The notes beneath the pieces were generated by a model, which was not told the origin of the DNA, made no database searches, and saw only the letters and a list, made by a program, of their open reading frames with translations. A stretch of 64,000 nt of DNA from Bryoerythrophyllum caledonicum (taxonomy: Eukaryota > Streptophyta > Bryopsida > Pottiales > Pottiaceae), in NCBI GenBank assembly GCA_963971425.1, contig OZ020517.1, forward strand, positions 13,270,501 through 13,334,500, read 5' to 3'. Each line of letters begins with the position of its first letter. Within the stretch, counting starts at the first letter, position 1. Positions 23,318 through 35,509 of this stretch are shown here, in pieces. The translations under genes were made by a program, and so were the position numbers.

Positions 23318-26300
23318 ATGGGGGAGATTGACACGACATCTCCCTTTGCGTGTGTACGAGATGCAGTTCATATGTTTGGTGAACACTCTGCTAATACAAC
23401 ACAACGTGTATTTCCTTCAAATAATGCTTCACAACTAGAGGTTTGATTTTTAACATAAATATGTAATTTGGTGAAATTTGTATCATTGAAGAACTTAAAT
23501 TCTTTGATTAATCAACAATTTAAATCTAGAAAATGTCAAAATCTTAATAGTTTTAATTACAATGATCTGCTACTATCATCTTCTTTTAGAATTCAAATCC
23601 TTTAGACATGTACCAATAATTTTATTTTAATATAGATATTTTATAAAATGCTAAAATCACTATTAGCAATGCTTATGAGTAGTCAAAATCATTTTATTTA
23701 GATTTGATAACTTTAAAGCCAAAGATTTATTTTAGAAGCACTTTATAGTCAATACGTTGTAAGATTTTAGGTTTTTGGGTTTTATAGGGTTTCTTTAAAC
23801 TATAAACTACTATGTTACCCTTTTTACTTGTCTTTGTTAATCTTTGTTAATCTTTGTAATTAAATGATTAGTCTCAATAACTTATGCAATAAAAATTCAA
23901 ATGATATGAAAATCAATCTAGTATTGACACATTTATATCACTATTTCAAAAAGTTGAATTATCAATTATTAAATATTTATTTCAATAAATCTTTTCAAAA
24001 TTTTATGTTTGTTCTTTATGAATGATCAAACATTGTAATGTTTTATGGATAAATTAGAAAATTAGTTCTTTGAAAGAAGAACTTCATCAATTGCATGAAG
24101 AATATGCTGGCGTTAAAAATCAACTTCAAAAGACTGAAATCACTGCAACTAATTCTTTAAGGGAAGTTGTTGAAACCAAAACCCTAGTTGAAGAAGACAA
24201 CAAAAAAATTATAGAACACATGACTTCAACAATTTCTTTGCTGAAAACTCAAGACTCTCAAAGAATCCAAGAAATGAATTGTTGCAAAGAAGAAATGAAG
24301 AATTTTTTTGATGAACTTAGAGATCTCAAAACACAACATGAGAAGACATTGGACATGCTTACAAAATCACAAGATGAAAACGATAAACTTCATGATGATA
24401 TTGTACATGAAACAAAAGCAATGGCATATAAACATGAACAATACCTTGTGGAACAAGAAAATGTTGCAAAAGAAAAAATGAGAAACCTTCTTGATGAGTT
24501 ACTTCTTACAAAAGATTTGCTTGCAAAAGCTAATATTGCACGAAAAAACATAGAGAAAGATTTTGAAGAGTTTCATTTACATAGGCTAAAGGATTCTACT
24601 AAATTGATTGAAAAGCTTAAGAATGAGTTGCAAGGTGCGGAAGATAAACAAGAAGAAATCATTTTAGGTGTTGAAAAATTGAAGGATGAACTTTTAGCTA
24701 CAAAAGAATCTCAAAAAAAAGCTCTTCAAGGAGAAATGGATGCAAATTTGACTTTGAAACAAATGAAGCTTGAAGTTGAGGATTCTAAGGTTGCAAAAGA
24801 GAAGGTATAGCAAAATATTTTTTGTTTATAGATATTTAAAGCCTCAATTAACTTATATCTACTCATATATTATAACTTTAACTTGATATTGTAGGACCGT
24901 GACAATATTATTATAAATCATAAGTTCATGATTATAAAAGCTTGCTATTTTACTTAATTTAAGGTTAGGATGATGGCAATTCAACTTGAAGATATGCATG
25001 TTAGACTAAAGAATGCTACACATGAAGAACATACCCTATTAGCATCGTTAGCATCTCTTAGAGCTGAATTAAGTATTTCAAATGATGAAATTCAAAGTTT
25101 CAAAAAAGAAGCTGAAGATAGAGCTAGTGACATGGAAGAACAAATTAATCATCTTCAAAATGATTTAAATGAAGCTGTTATTAGAGAGATACAATTAAAA
25201 AATTCTTCTTCAAGTTTAAACGAAGCTCTACAACAAGTTAATAAAACTATGTTTCCAATTTTTACTATAAAAACAAAAATCAATAAATTTACAAAATTGG
25301 ATTTTTAAAGTTTTTTTAACTAGTTGTAAAACTTGATGTATCAAATCTTATTATGATATTTATTTGACATATTCTGCTTAAATTTTATAAATTAGGTATC
25401 AATGGAAGCAGTTCAAGCAAAGGCTGCTACAATTCAAGCATCGGAAGAAACTTTAGTAAAGACTCAAGAATTAGAAGAAACATTATTACATAACCAAACC
25501 TTAGAATGTGGTCTTCAAGCAGCTATCAAAGAATTAGAAGCTACAAAAGCTTCAGAAGTGTTTGCCCTTACAGAGGTTTCTATTTCATCAAAATAAATAC
25601 ATCTAAACATATAGATAAAATACAAAACCCAAAGAAAAATGATATAGATGTTATCCTTACGCTAATTTATTGAGCTATTCTAGAAATTTTGTTCTTATAA
25701 TCAAACTTTATAGCATTTATCACTTTTTATCTTAAACATCAATAATATAATCTCCTTATTGTTGTAGGTCAAATTTCTAAAAAAGAAAATAAATAATAAT
25801 ATAGACGTCAATAGAGATGAAGAAGATTTGATAACAATCTCTTATGACGAATATGAGACAATGGCAAAAAAAGTTACAGACTCACAAAATCTAGCCTCAA
25901 AACGGATTGCAGCAGCTGTTGCTCAAGTATATCAAAAAAAGAATAGTTTCAATTTGTAAAAATATTACAATATATTATACAATTTCAATTTTTGTATTTT
26001 TCCAAAACTAATTTTATCCTTTAAAGTATTATATAACTCAAAAATACATTAAAGATAAATTAATTTAGTTTTTAAAAACCTATTATTGTATATTACAAAA
26101 GTAATTTTTTAATTTCTAAGAAGTATGTATTTAAGGTACTTTGTCTTGTTTAGGTTGATGCTTCGAAAGCAAGTGAAGTGGAAGTTTCAAAGAAACTAGA
26201 TTCACTTAAGAGCTCATTGGAAAGGAGTCAAATGGCAATGAAACAAGCTATTAAAGTGGCTGAAGTAGCAGAAGCTGCTAAAGTTGCAGTTGAAGGGGAA

Positions 26301-26627
26301 TTAAGGAAATGGAGGTTTGAAAATGAACAAAGACGCAAAGCCACTGTTGCAGCAGTCATGGCAGTTGAAGTTTCCAAAAAAAATTGTCTAATTGAAATTG
26401 ATGATAATTTATTTTCTCAAAATGATACAATTGCAAATGAATCCACCAAACTATCATCTTATGATAGTCCACATGCTTTACAATCCAAGGAATCTTTAGC
26501 TCAATTGTTACGACATGGTTTTTCCAAAGATGAAAAATTCAAAAAAAAATTGTTTACGACAAAAATCAGTAGGTATTTTAAACAAAAAAGTAAACTAAAC
26601 AATTTAATCAATCAGGTTTTTTTGTAG
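23318..26627 (+). CDS. WEB-family coiled-coil protein (WEB1/PMI2-related)
   Basis: Six coding exons, all joined in phase 0: 23,318-23,440, 24,058-24,804, 24,964-25,236, 25,396-25,575, 25,768-25,926 and 26,154-26,627, giving 651 residues. The N-terminus MGEIDTTSPFACVRDAVHMF matches the M.EIDT..PF.SVR.AV..FGE start of the plant WEB family. The body is a long heptad-type coiled coil. The C-terminal half carries the family block ITISYDEYETMAKK, then LASKRIAAAVAQV and VAVEGELRKWR.ENEQRRKA. WEB1 and PMI2 act at the plasma membrane/cytosol in light-driven chloroplast movement by maintaining short actin filaments; whether this member does so is inference. Unlike the other genes here its exons are strongly AT-rich and match the surrounding DNA. 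All splice sites and phases are intact, so I think it is functional. The acceptor of exon 2 is chosen from two nearby AGs because it keeps phase. Confidence 0.85.
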
Positions 26628-28640
26628 AAGGTGCATAGGTAATTAATAAATGATTGCAGTACATGGTCATGAAATGGTTTGATGGATGAATTTTGGCTCT
26701 TTCAAGGAAATGTTTACATTTGTATTTTCAAACAAAAAAACAACTTAGACAAGGATATTTTAATTTTAAAACACCAAGATATGCATTTTTTGTGATATAC
26801 AATGTTCACAATTGTGATCACATTGAAAACATCTTGTTAGAGTGCTGAAATGAACCAAATTTCTTTAATCCAAAACTTTGACATGGTACTTTTTAAGATT
26901 TTAGTACTTCCTAACTTTTGCAGACAAGTTCCAATTAATTGTAGGCAAAATGAATGCAAGGGTCCAAACTTGGATAAGGGTACTCCTTTGTAAATCACTT
27001 ATGTATACTATTGTCTTAATTGTTTCTAGAATGATCTTCTATTAAGGGCTTCATTCACCTCATTTGAAGCCCTTCAAACATTTCTAAACTTTATCATGTT
27101 ACGTTTTAACCCCTAAAGGACCAAGTGTCCTATGGTGTCAATTTCCAACAAGCCACTTTGTTAAATGTCCTTTTACCGTAAAAGGACATTACTAAGACCT
27201 TAGTGGGAGAACAAATTTTTCCTAAGTGTGACATAATTTATAGGGTTACAAATTTCAAATGGGGAGAGCGAGCACTACGGGCACCTCCAAAAACTTTTGC
27301 TAAGACACTCTATTGAATGTGAGATTATTAATACTTGCAAGTAATATTCTTTTCCTTCATATTGTCAAAAACAAATTCTTGTCTTTAGTGAAAAATAGCA
27401 TATTAACCCAAGTCAAACATTTTCACACATTGTCACACATTGTCGGACATTGTCGGACAAGGTACCAAAAAAACTTCTTCTTTTCCATATAAAACTTAGA
27501 GATCTTCATGTTTCTAACTTTTTTTTCCCCACAACAATATGTGGTGTAAATCTTCTTATTGATCATTTGGATTATCAATCTAAAACATATTAATTTCACA
27601 AAAAAATAATACCCAAATTGCCAATTTTGAACCTCCACTCCTTGCACAATTCTTTTGAATATGCTACACCCCTCCTCTACCTCTAAAATTTGGTGTATAA
27701 GGGACTAACATCATGCTCAACACGATGGGAATGAATTTAGACCTTGTGTAGTGCAAAAAATTTGACACCAAGTGAAGTCAAAGTCTACTGATCCACTATA
27801 CGCAGGGAAGGAAACACTATAATCTTTCAATCCATGCAGTCAAAGTTTATGAAATTTTATGAATATGTTACTTATGAAGTCATATTTGAGATCCTACAGT
27901 CAAAACTAGAAATGAAAGTTTTTGTTTTCTTCTTTATTCATTGCATTAGAATCCAACAATTTTGAAGTGTTTTTGATGTGAAACTATCCCGATACCTTAG
28001 GGGTTTAACAAAGTGTATGCTTCTAAGAAGATAAACTATCATACTAACCAATATTTCAAATAAATATTCTAAATGTCAATAGTTATTTGAAGCATAGAAC
28101 ACAAAAGAATATACAAAGTTTTTCTCACAGTACTTTTATGTGATACTATTTCCATTACTATTAGCCATCTAGATGAAACTCTAAGCAAGAAACTCAAGTT
28201 TATTTTTTGGTTTACAAAATATTCCTATGTATAATTGGAAGTGAAACCCCAATAGACCCCTAGAGGTAAAATCCATGTAGACCCCTAAACTTCTCATTCT
28301 TACACACACATCATCCACAAAAATGTAATGCACCATCAGGAGTTTTAAGCTACAACTTGAATGATCATGCTAAGAATATTCCACAAAACCAACATCACTT
28401 CCTTTCCTGCATCTGCTACAGAAATTAATGAAATAAAGGTCTCATACGCTTGAGTTGCCTCGTCCACTGTTTAAAACCAAGGAATCATTGCAAGAAGAAG
28501 ATGAGTTCACAAACCTGTATCAACAACCATGACAACAATTCTAACCATTTGAGAAAAATAATGGAGCACGTCACATGTACCTGGTGAAAAAGAACCGGTG
28601 GCCTACCTGCTACTTTGCTAAAATAGAACCAATAAAATCA
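26628..28640. other. AT-rich intergenic region
   Basis: 3' flank of the WEB gene and 3' flank of the converging HDA15-like gene. A CTTTTACCGTAAAAG hairpin occurs at about 27,171-27,185. I see no coding sequence with domain or codon support. Confidence 0.5.
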
Positions 28641-28649
28641 CACACACGT

Positions 28650-29150
28650 CAAGATGAGCAGCAGTTCATTCAGTGACTCGAAATGTGATCATATAAAAAT
28701 AAAGAGTCATCCAGCTCAAGTTTGGCTTTACATTTGCACTCTACATCTACAGATCTAGAGAAACCACTTTTTTGTGTCTATGTTCAAAAATACTCTAGAA
28801 ATGCTGAGACTGGACAGGAAACGAGGTTTCGATGCTAGTACAATAATCAAATGAAGGCTAGCTCAACTAACAAAAATCAGATGCAATCAAATGCAAAAAG
28901 CAAACTAGATCATGCAAGATGAGCAGCAGTTCAACAAGGTGACTCATCCAGATCAAGCTTGCCTTCACATTGCACTCTACATCTACAGATCTACAGAAAC
29001 TGGGCTCTGTCTATAGTACACTTGCCAATCTCTCCCCTGACTCAAAAGTTGCGACAACACTTTTTTGTGTCAACGTCCAAAAATACTTATATGAATGCTG
29101 ATTTTTTTTGGTATTTCACTGGACAGGAAACAAGGTTCAATACTGGCACA
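28650..29150. repeat. Tandem duplication in the HDA15-like 3' region
   Basis: 28,650-28,830 and 28,917-29,150 share, in the same order, GATGAGCAGCAGTTCA, GACTC.., CACTCTACATCTACAGATCT, CACTTTTTTGTGTC, and CTGGACAGGAAAC.AGGTT. The second copy ends just before the stop codon of the deacetylase at 29,175 (minus strand), so the duplication lies in its 3' UTR. Confidence 0.75.
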
Positions 29151-29174
29151 CAAATTTCGGAAGGGATACCGGGA

Positions 29175-32100
29175 CTAACAACAAGCACAAGAATTATCAT
29201 GCCTGGAAGATGCAGTTGGAGATGGAGGAGGGGGGTGGTGGTTGTGCTTCATCTGGCCCCTCAACCAGATGTCGTACAGCAGCCGCTTGCGCCCCCACTT
29301 CCACCACACGGGGCCGCCCAGGGTGTTAATGTGGCGCCGCTTCGGGGGACTCTTCCGTTCGCCACCCTTGGACCACAGGTCCAGGAGAGCCCCCAGCTTT
29401 AAAAAAGTCGCGTCCTGCAGCTGCGACCAGTATTGCTTCTGGACCATGAACACCTCCAGCATGGCCGTTGCCCCGGCGGGACTTGGCTGCAGATCGTCTG
29501 GGAGTGCACCAGGGTTCGTTCCTTGCAGCACCTGTGGAAAAAAGTACCCTTGTCAGCCATAGGAGAGGACAAAATACCATACATCCTACTGGTGAGAACG
29601 GTGTCCATAAAAACAGAAATACAACTTTGGGTGAGAAACCTAAATCTATTTTTTAAAATTTTAAAAATGATTTACTATGACTTTCCTATGTGTTGAATCC
29701 TTGGAGAACCATAGATTTGTTAGTAGAGTACTCCATTCTTGTACACACATCATCCACCAGTCACCTACCACCATTTTGGTACCGCTCCATTCCATAATCA
29801 AATATAAGGTAACTGGATTAGGAACCAAGGAGTGCATTAAAAAGAGACGGCCACGGGAAGAGTATGTTCTACTCTACCTCCTAGGAAGATCCTTTTTCTC
29901 TCACTAATCACAAACTAGCTCTGTAATAAGACGGTCCAGGTTTGTATGTGTAGTATAGATCGAGATCAAGATCCAACACCGAGCACTCACACTTCAGATC
30001 TGCCCCTGTTACAACATTTGCAATCAACATTTGAAACAAGTTGCAAGACAGAATTGAAGTTACCTTCATGACAGCGGCTGCGGATGCAGAGATGGACCGC
30101 AAATTGTAGCCTCCTTCCAAGACAACAAGGAGCCGGCCATCGGAGAGGGTGCTCAACAGAGACGTCATGTGCGCGTAGCCATCGGGTGTGACATCACAGC
30201 CTCCCAGAGGGTCGCCCCTTGCAGCATCAAAGCCGGCTGAGATGATGGTTATATCTGGTTCGAACTGGCGTGCGATAGGCATCACTATGTGCTCGAAGGC
30301 TGCGAGGTAATCACTGTCCCCAATGCCATCACAGCCCCATGGTATATTCACACAAAAGCCTTCCCCGGGACCGCTTCCAACTTGGTTAGCCCAGCCTGTT
30401 CCAGGATAGAATGCACCATTTTCGTGCCTGTCATGCAACAAGTTGTCATTATGAGTATAGATAAAAAGAGTTATTTGTGAAGTCACTCAAAGTTTCAATA
30501 AGATGCACCCTCTAAAATCACCTGTAAAGGAGAGAAAGGCGGCTGATATTCGTCAGGGTTAATCTCACGAAGACTCTTTCTTCACCTTCAAACTACATTC
30601 ACTTGAGTTTGGTGACCACAAAGCTCTTCCACACTTAATTGAAAGAAGAGACCACCAAAGCAATAATCTAATAAATATTTAGAGTGAACAAACAGTAGTA
30701 AGAATCTAATAACTATTTGGAGTGAACACAAACAACTAGTCCTACTTAAGGTTGTGTTTAGAGACCACCAGGCTCTTCCATTGACTCAATTGAAGGATAA
30801 GACCACAATGTTCTTCTACCGATCTAATACAGTGGGGTTCTCTCATTGACGTAAAGCTTCTTACCGATGCAGAGACACATAAAGTACGGTAGGATCCTCT
30901 TCGAAGATCTGCTGCGTTCCATTGCCGTGATGAACATCCCAATCCACAATGAGCACCTTCTTCGCTCCAGCAAGCTGAGCAGCCCGGGCCGCCACACACG
31001 CATTGTTATGCAGACAGAACCCCATGACCTTCTCCTCCTCCGCATGGTGCCCAGGCGGTCTCACAACCGCAAACCCATTGTGTGCCTTCCCTACCATGAT
31101 GGCAGAGGCGAGATCCGCACAGATCCCAGCTGCGAGCCTCGCCGCCAGAGCCGAGTGCTTGTTGGCGTAGGTATCCGAAGTGAAGTAACTCAAGCCATTC
31201 TCATTCTCCTCGGTTGCTTGCACTTCGCTCAAGTGGTTTGCAGAGTGGACCAGCTCCAGCTCGGCGGGGGTGGCTTCTCTGGAGGGGATGGAGAAGCAGC
31301 CTCCAGAGAGTAGCCCGGCAGCTTGCAGGCCGCCCATGATAGCTCTCAGTCTGTTTGGCCGCTCAGGGTGCGACTTTCCAGTTTCCTCGTGAAGTAACAT
31401 CCTCTCGTCAAATCCAATAGCTGTCTTCCTCTTCTCCCCCGACATGAAAGTGCCTGCATAGTGACGAAGAGTAGCAAATGGATCAGACATCTGAGCATGA
31501 CAGAATCTGATGAAGACTGAAACAGAAGTTGTAACAGATAACCTTGGGAGTTCTACCAAGTGTGAGCCACATTGTTAGGAGCAATCTACGTGATTTGAGA
31601 ACCTCGGGTCACTCCAATTGAGGACTCCACATTATGAGTAGTGCAATAACCCACACCAATATGTTAGAACATGTCCTTGTAAGCCATGCACCACGATGCA
31701 GATACGAAACACGGATCACTACTCAAATTAGAAACACGCGTTATCTGAGATTATGAGTATGTTTAGCGTGGACTATCCTAACTGAGATCGATAACCCCCA
31801 CTAGGTAGAACTGAAACTCAGACTAATCAGGAAATCAAATACCACTCTCCACAAAGTACCTGAAAACACAAGGTTCTTCGACAGCCTCTCCACAGAGCTT
31901 GTCTCTTCCTTCACCGTACTCTCCAGGAGGTGTGCACCTGAACCCTCAAACAAGACGCCTCATCAAAAAAATGATTCTACTAGTTGTCTACAAAACAATG
32001 ACTCTACTAGCATGTCATACCTGCTGGTTCAGATGGGACTGACATGAACCCTCGCTCCAGAATGCCGGAGATACGGTGCTCATTGCACTTCCAACATAAG

Positions 32101-32321
32101 ATCTCTTTGTCCGGGTTGAACACAGTGCAGTTGGTGCAGTTCCACCGCACATGGGGTTCCCAGTCCCCATCTTCTTCCGAGTCCTCATCGTCTCCTTCAT
32201 CATCATCTCCAGCGCCATCGATCCCATGCAACGCCAGGAACGCGGCCAGTGGGTGCACATCCTCCTTGCCTTCTCCTCCGTCGTACTCCAGCTCGCCCTC
32301 CACAGGGCTGTTCGCATCCAT
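29175..32321 (-). CDS. HDA15: Class II histone deacetylase with RanBP2 zinc finger (HDA15-like)
   Basis: Five coding exons on the minus strand, with high coordinates first: 32,321-32,021, 31,937-31,860, 31,453-30,865, 30,427-30,064 and 29,531-29,175. Phases agree and give 562 residues, close to Arabidopsis HDA15. An acidic N-terminus precedes a RanBP2-type zinc finger (about 58-83; Cys 62, 65, 76, 79 in WNCTNC...CWKCNEHR), the hallmark of HDA15. The deacetylase domain (about 137-440) retains the catalytic motifs: VRPPGHHAEEE (about 257-267), VDWDVHHGNGT, SAGFDAARGDPLGG and LEGGYN. It should be an active Zn-dependent enzyme that removes acetyl groups from histone tails in the nucleus; HDA15 is known as a repressor working with PIF-type factors in light responses. 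The start ATG at 32,321 follows an intron acceptor (TTTTTCAG), so a 5' UTR exon upstream (about 33,313-33,500) is likely. Confidence 0.95.
30590..30830 (-). repeat. Tandem duplication within HDA15-like intron 3
   Basis: Two diverged copies of about 135 bp share GACCAC.A.GCTCTTCCA, A.TTGAA.GA..AGACCAC, and AATCTAATAA.TATTT.GAGTGAACA. They lie between the exons at 30,865 and 30,427 and do not touch splice sites. Confidence 0.6.
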
Positions 32322-32389
32322 CTCTGTGCCTGAAAAATCATGTGTCAGGATAATCACATCTCATTTATCTCATATTCTACCATCTCCTA

Positions 32390-32652
32390 TCCACCATCGT
32401 ATATATCCAATATTCAACCATCTTATATATCCAATATTCAACCATCTTATATATCCAATATTCAACCATCCTATATATCCACTATTCAACCATCTTATAT
32501 ATCTACTATTCAACCACGTATGTCTCAGATGCAACCATCATATATGTCTCACGTTCAACCATCATATATGTCTCACGTTCAACCATCATATATGCCTCAT
32601 ATTCAACCATGTAGGCCGCGTATTCAACCATCTTATATATCTCTTATTGAAC
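32390..32652. repeat. 24-bp tandem repeat in the HDA15-like 5' intron
   Basis: About eleven units following TATTCAACCATCTTATATATC with length 22-24 bp; the middle units change TTATATATCC to CATATATGTCTCACG. It sits just upstream of the first coding exon, in the presumed 5' UTR intron. Long frames crossing it on the + strand only reflect the repeat. Confidence 0.9.
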
Positions 32653-33299
32653 CATCTCAACTCTAAACCATTGCTTAACTGGATGTGACATCCAAGAAAA
32701 CTATGACAGAGGCATCCAGGTTCTAACCAACCAACCTGGGTTCAAAACCAACCTTACTCGGTAACCAATCCATAGAAAATAACAGTCCACCATCACAACA
32801 ACAAATGCATCGTAAATCACATGCTCACATGTCCTTCAGGGTAAGATTTACAAAGTCCAATGAAGACAGACTCCATGCTTCAGAAAGAACCGAGGTTCAA
32901 ACCATATTTATAATCTTTTTGGATTTCATAAACAATGGCCTAAGATATTTGATGTCTCTGCTAAACGCGAGAAGATTCTATCCCTATTTGAACATCTCAC
33001 CACAATAATAAACACAGCTAGTGTATATCTCCTGAATCTGATAGTCAATGGCCTAAAACATATTAAATTTCTGATCAACCCGAGAACATACTCTGCCCAC
33101 ATCACCATAAAACCCTAACCCTAGATACCGTAGAAACAGAACCTGGCCTAACCTGGACAGATCCGAGCATGCAAAACGGAGGGAACAACATGAGCCGTGA
33201 CAAATTAACACAACACAAGAGAGGAGAGATGCATGTTTCACAAACCCTAAAAACACAGGAGCAAAAATTGGCGTGAGGAAGCGACGGATTGACAATCCA

Positions 33300-33535
33300 A
33301 GCGCGACCCACCTGCAGCAATGACGTGGATATGGTGGCTGCGTCGCGCGTCGCAGCTGATTTGTGCGAACGGTGTCGGAGACGACGCCACCTCTCTCGTT
33401 GTGTCGTGCTTTCGGGTTCCGGCGCTTTCCCTCCTCGCGAGCCGCGCCAACTTCCCGTTCGGGGCGCGGTCTTGGGGGTTGCGTTGGTCGGCCCTGCGAC
33501 CGTGGTGTCGGGTTCGCGGCCGATTTACTACACTA
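33300..33535 (-). promoter_or_regulatory. Probable 5' UTR exon and promoter of the HDA15-like gene
   Basis: A GC-rich island (33,330-33,530) in AT-rich DNA, at the place expected for the first, untranslated exon. On the minus strand it ends in GCTGCAG followed by GTGGGT, a good donor at about 33,312. No clear TATA box was found. Confidence 0.5.
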
Positions 33536-33722
33536 AACACTGAATATAGTGTAGAGGGATTATTGATGTAGATCACTCACACTAATTTCCATCAAAGCAT
33601 GTGCATGTCAAGTTCTGATTGGGTATTTGTTCTCAAGCAATTGCATGTCAGTCAACAATTGCATGTAAATTTTCAATTAGTGTAGGAAATTTCAAATAGT
33701 CTAGTCTACACTATATTCACGG
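33536..33722. mobile_element. MITE of about 190 bp with TACACTATATTC ends
   Basis: The ends are inverted: CTGAATATAGTGTAG on the left and CTACACTATATTCACGG on the right. The inside has AATTGCATGT words and a CACACTAATT...AATTAGTGTAG inner inverted pair. A related copy lies at about 35,345-35,500 in the same orientation (shared GCATGTCAAG.TC.GATTGG.TATT and AATTGCATGTA.ATTT.CAATT). There is no coding capacity. It abuts the HDA15-like 5' exon. Confidence 0.7.
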
Positions 33723-33732
33723 AACGGTGTAG

Positions 33733-34687
33733 TACACTCATCCCTCCCATAAGTTGTACCTCTACTAAGTTACAAGGTAAGCCATCTAAAACCGACAAGT
33801 TAAAGAATGTGCATATATGGAGAGAGGAGATAATTATACTATTGTTTTTTCAGTGATAGCCAATAGAATTACAATTCCAACACAAGTGATTTCATATTTT
33901 TCCGATGAAAATTGAATTAGTTATGAATTTTGAAACTGTGCAGCCATGTTTAGTGGGTGGCCAGTAGTAGGTACCCCCCATAACCAACGACCAAAAGTAA
34001 GGATCTTGACTAATAGCAAACCTCCATTTGGAGATGAGTTGGTGGTAATGGGATGGAAGAGGATTGAATATACCCCAATTTTATAGGCATTGGCTATGGG
34101 TTTTGGTTGGTTATGGCGGGGCTTACATTAATGCCACTAACTTATAACTTTAGCTAACTATAACCTCAGCTAAGTTCTAACTAGTGTTGCCATGTGACTA
34201 GTGTTGACTTGTCTGAGAGTTAAAGCACAAAATCGGTAAATAATGTTGGTGTTTTACACTTTTTAGACCAATTAGTTACTATATCACTCTATCACTCAAC
34301 AGTGCTACTATTCATTCACATGTCACTATTCAATTACAATAGTGTGACATTCCTCACATGTGTTGCCATCTTCCTTTCAAGACTGTTTTGAATGGTTTTA
34401 AAACACTTTTTGAGCTTTTCAACCATCCAACTTGCCTATGAACAGGCTACAAGAGGGCCAACTCAAGTCGGCATGGTCATATGACATTTTCACATGCCAT
34501 TTGACATGGCGCTTGATGCTAGGCCAATTTTAGGAAATGACAGTAGGTGGATGGAGATGAAATTGTGATGAAGTTACCAAGTCTTCTACTAAAGCCACCA
34601 CTAACTTTTGACCTCTACTAAGTTTTGACCACCTCCATCGACCAACGCTAGATCTGGCTATAACTTATAGGAGGGATGAGTATATGT
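33733..34687. mobile_element. Non-autonomous element with 20-bp inverted ends
   Basis: The left end ACTCATCCCTCCCATAAGTT and the right end AACTTATAGGAGGGATGAGT are inverted repeats with one mismatch, about 950 bp apart, each flanked by TA. The inner repeats ACCTCTACTAAGTT also occur near both ends. The TA flank and CTC.CTCC start recall Tc1/mariner-type (Stowaway-like) elements, but that class assignment is by resemblance only. Confidence 0.65.
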
Positions 34688-34849
34688 TTAGAATATACTT
34701 ATTGTGATTGGCAAAATGGATGAAAAACATCCGTATAGATGGAAGTAGATGCAATGAAACATAGAGTCCAAACTCTTCAGATGTTACCTCTTCAAGGGTT
34801 ATCATCTTATATCCTACACATTGGTTGGGTTTGTACATGATTCATTTGA

Positions 34850-35045
34850 AATGGAGGGTGTCCAAAAAATTTGGAAAATATAAAATATATGTCTATGGTG
34901 ATACCCATGTAATGTCAATGTCATACCCTTATGATATCTAGACAATACTTATGTAATACCTAGGTGAAACCCATTGTGTCCAAACCACTATGTTAAAATA
35001 AAAAAATTGGTTTGTAGGAGGGGGTGTCCGAACCAGACCGATGCT
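34850..35045. repeat. Dispersed repeat, copy 2
   Basis: Shares with 37,985-38,165 and, inverted, with 5,400-5,640 the words TGTCCAAA, GGTGATACCCATGTAAT, TACCTAGGTGA.ACCCA and GTGTCCAAACCAC. Here the internal unit is not expanded. Confidence 0.7.
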
Positions 35046-35344
35046 TTCGGTATATGTTATGGAGATTACGCTCCCTAAAAATTTATAGTATTAAGTGTTA
35101 TATGTTAAGTGTTGTGAGATGTCTCGCTCCCTACTTCAATAATTTACTTCTATAAGTGTTAATGTTGGAAAATTGGAGAAATTATGGGGCAATAAATAGG
35201 AGTAAGGGCAGTAAAATTGGCAGGATAAAACATTATTTAGGGTTTATGGTGACTATTTTTAATGGAAATTGGCGTGGTGGATGAAAATGTTGGATGAAAA
35301 TTGACATGACAGATTAAAATATAAGTGTTACTAATTATTGAGAT

Positions 35345-35500
35345 CAAGTTTCAAAAGTGTGTGGATCACCTACACTAATTGACATCAAACACATGCATGT
35401 CAAGCTCCGATTGGATATTCGTTTTGCTAGTCGACAATTGCATGTAGATTTCCAATTAGTGTAGAAACTCAAACTACTATGGTCTATACTATATGCATTG
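35345..35500. mobile_element. Second copy of the 190-bp MITE family
   Basis: Same orientation and order as 33,536-33,722, ending CTATACTATATGCATTGG. The left end is worn and cannot be fixed. The two copies flank the 950-bp element, about 1.8 kb apart. Confidence 0.55.
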
Positions 35501-35509
35501 GAATATTAG

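Noticed and set aside
30867..31313. Plus-strand 148-codon frame
   Set aside because: Antisense of HDA15-like exon 3.
32044..32688. Plus-strand 214-codon frame
   Set aside because: Half is antisense to the RanBP2 exon of the deacetylase and half is the 24-bp tandem repeat.
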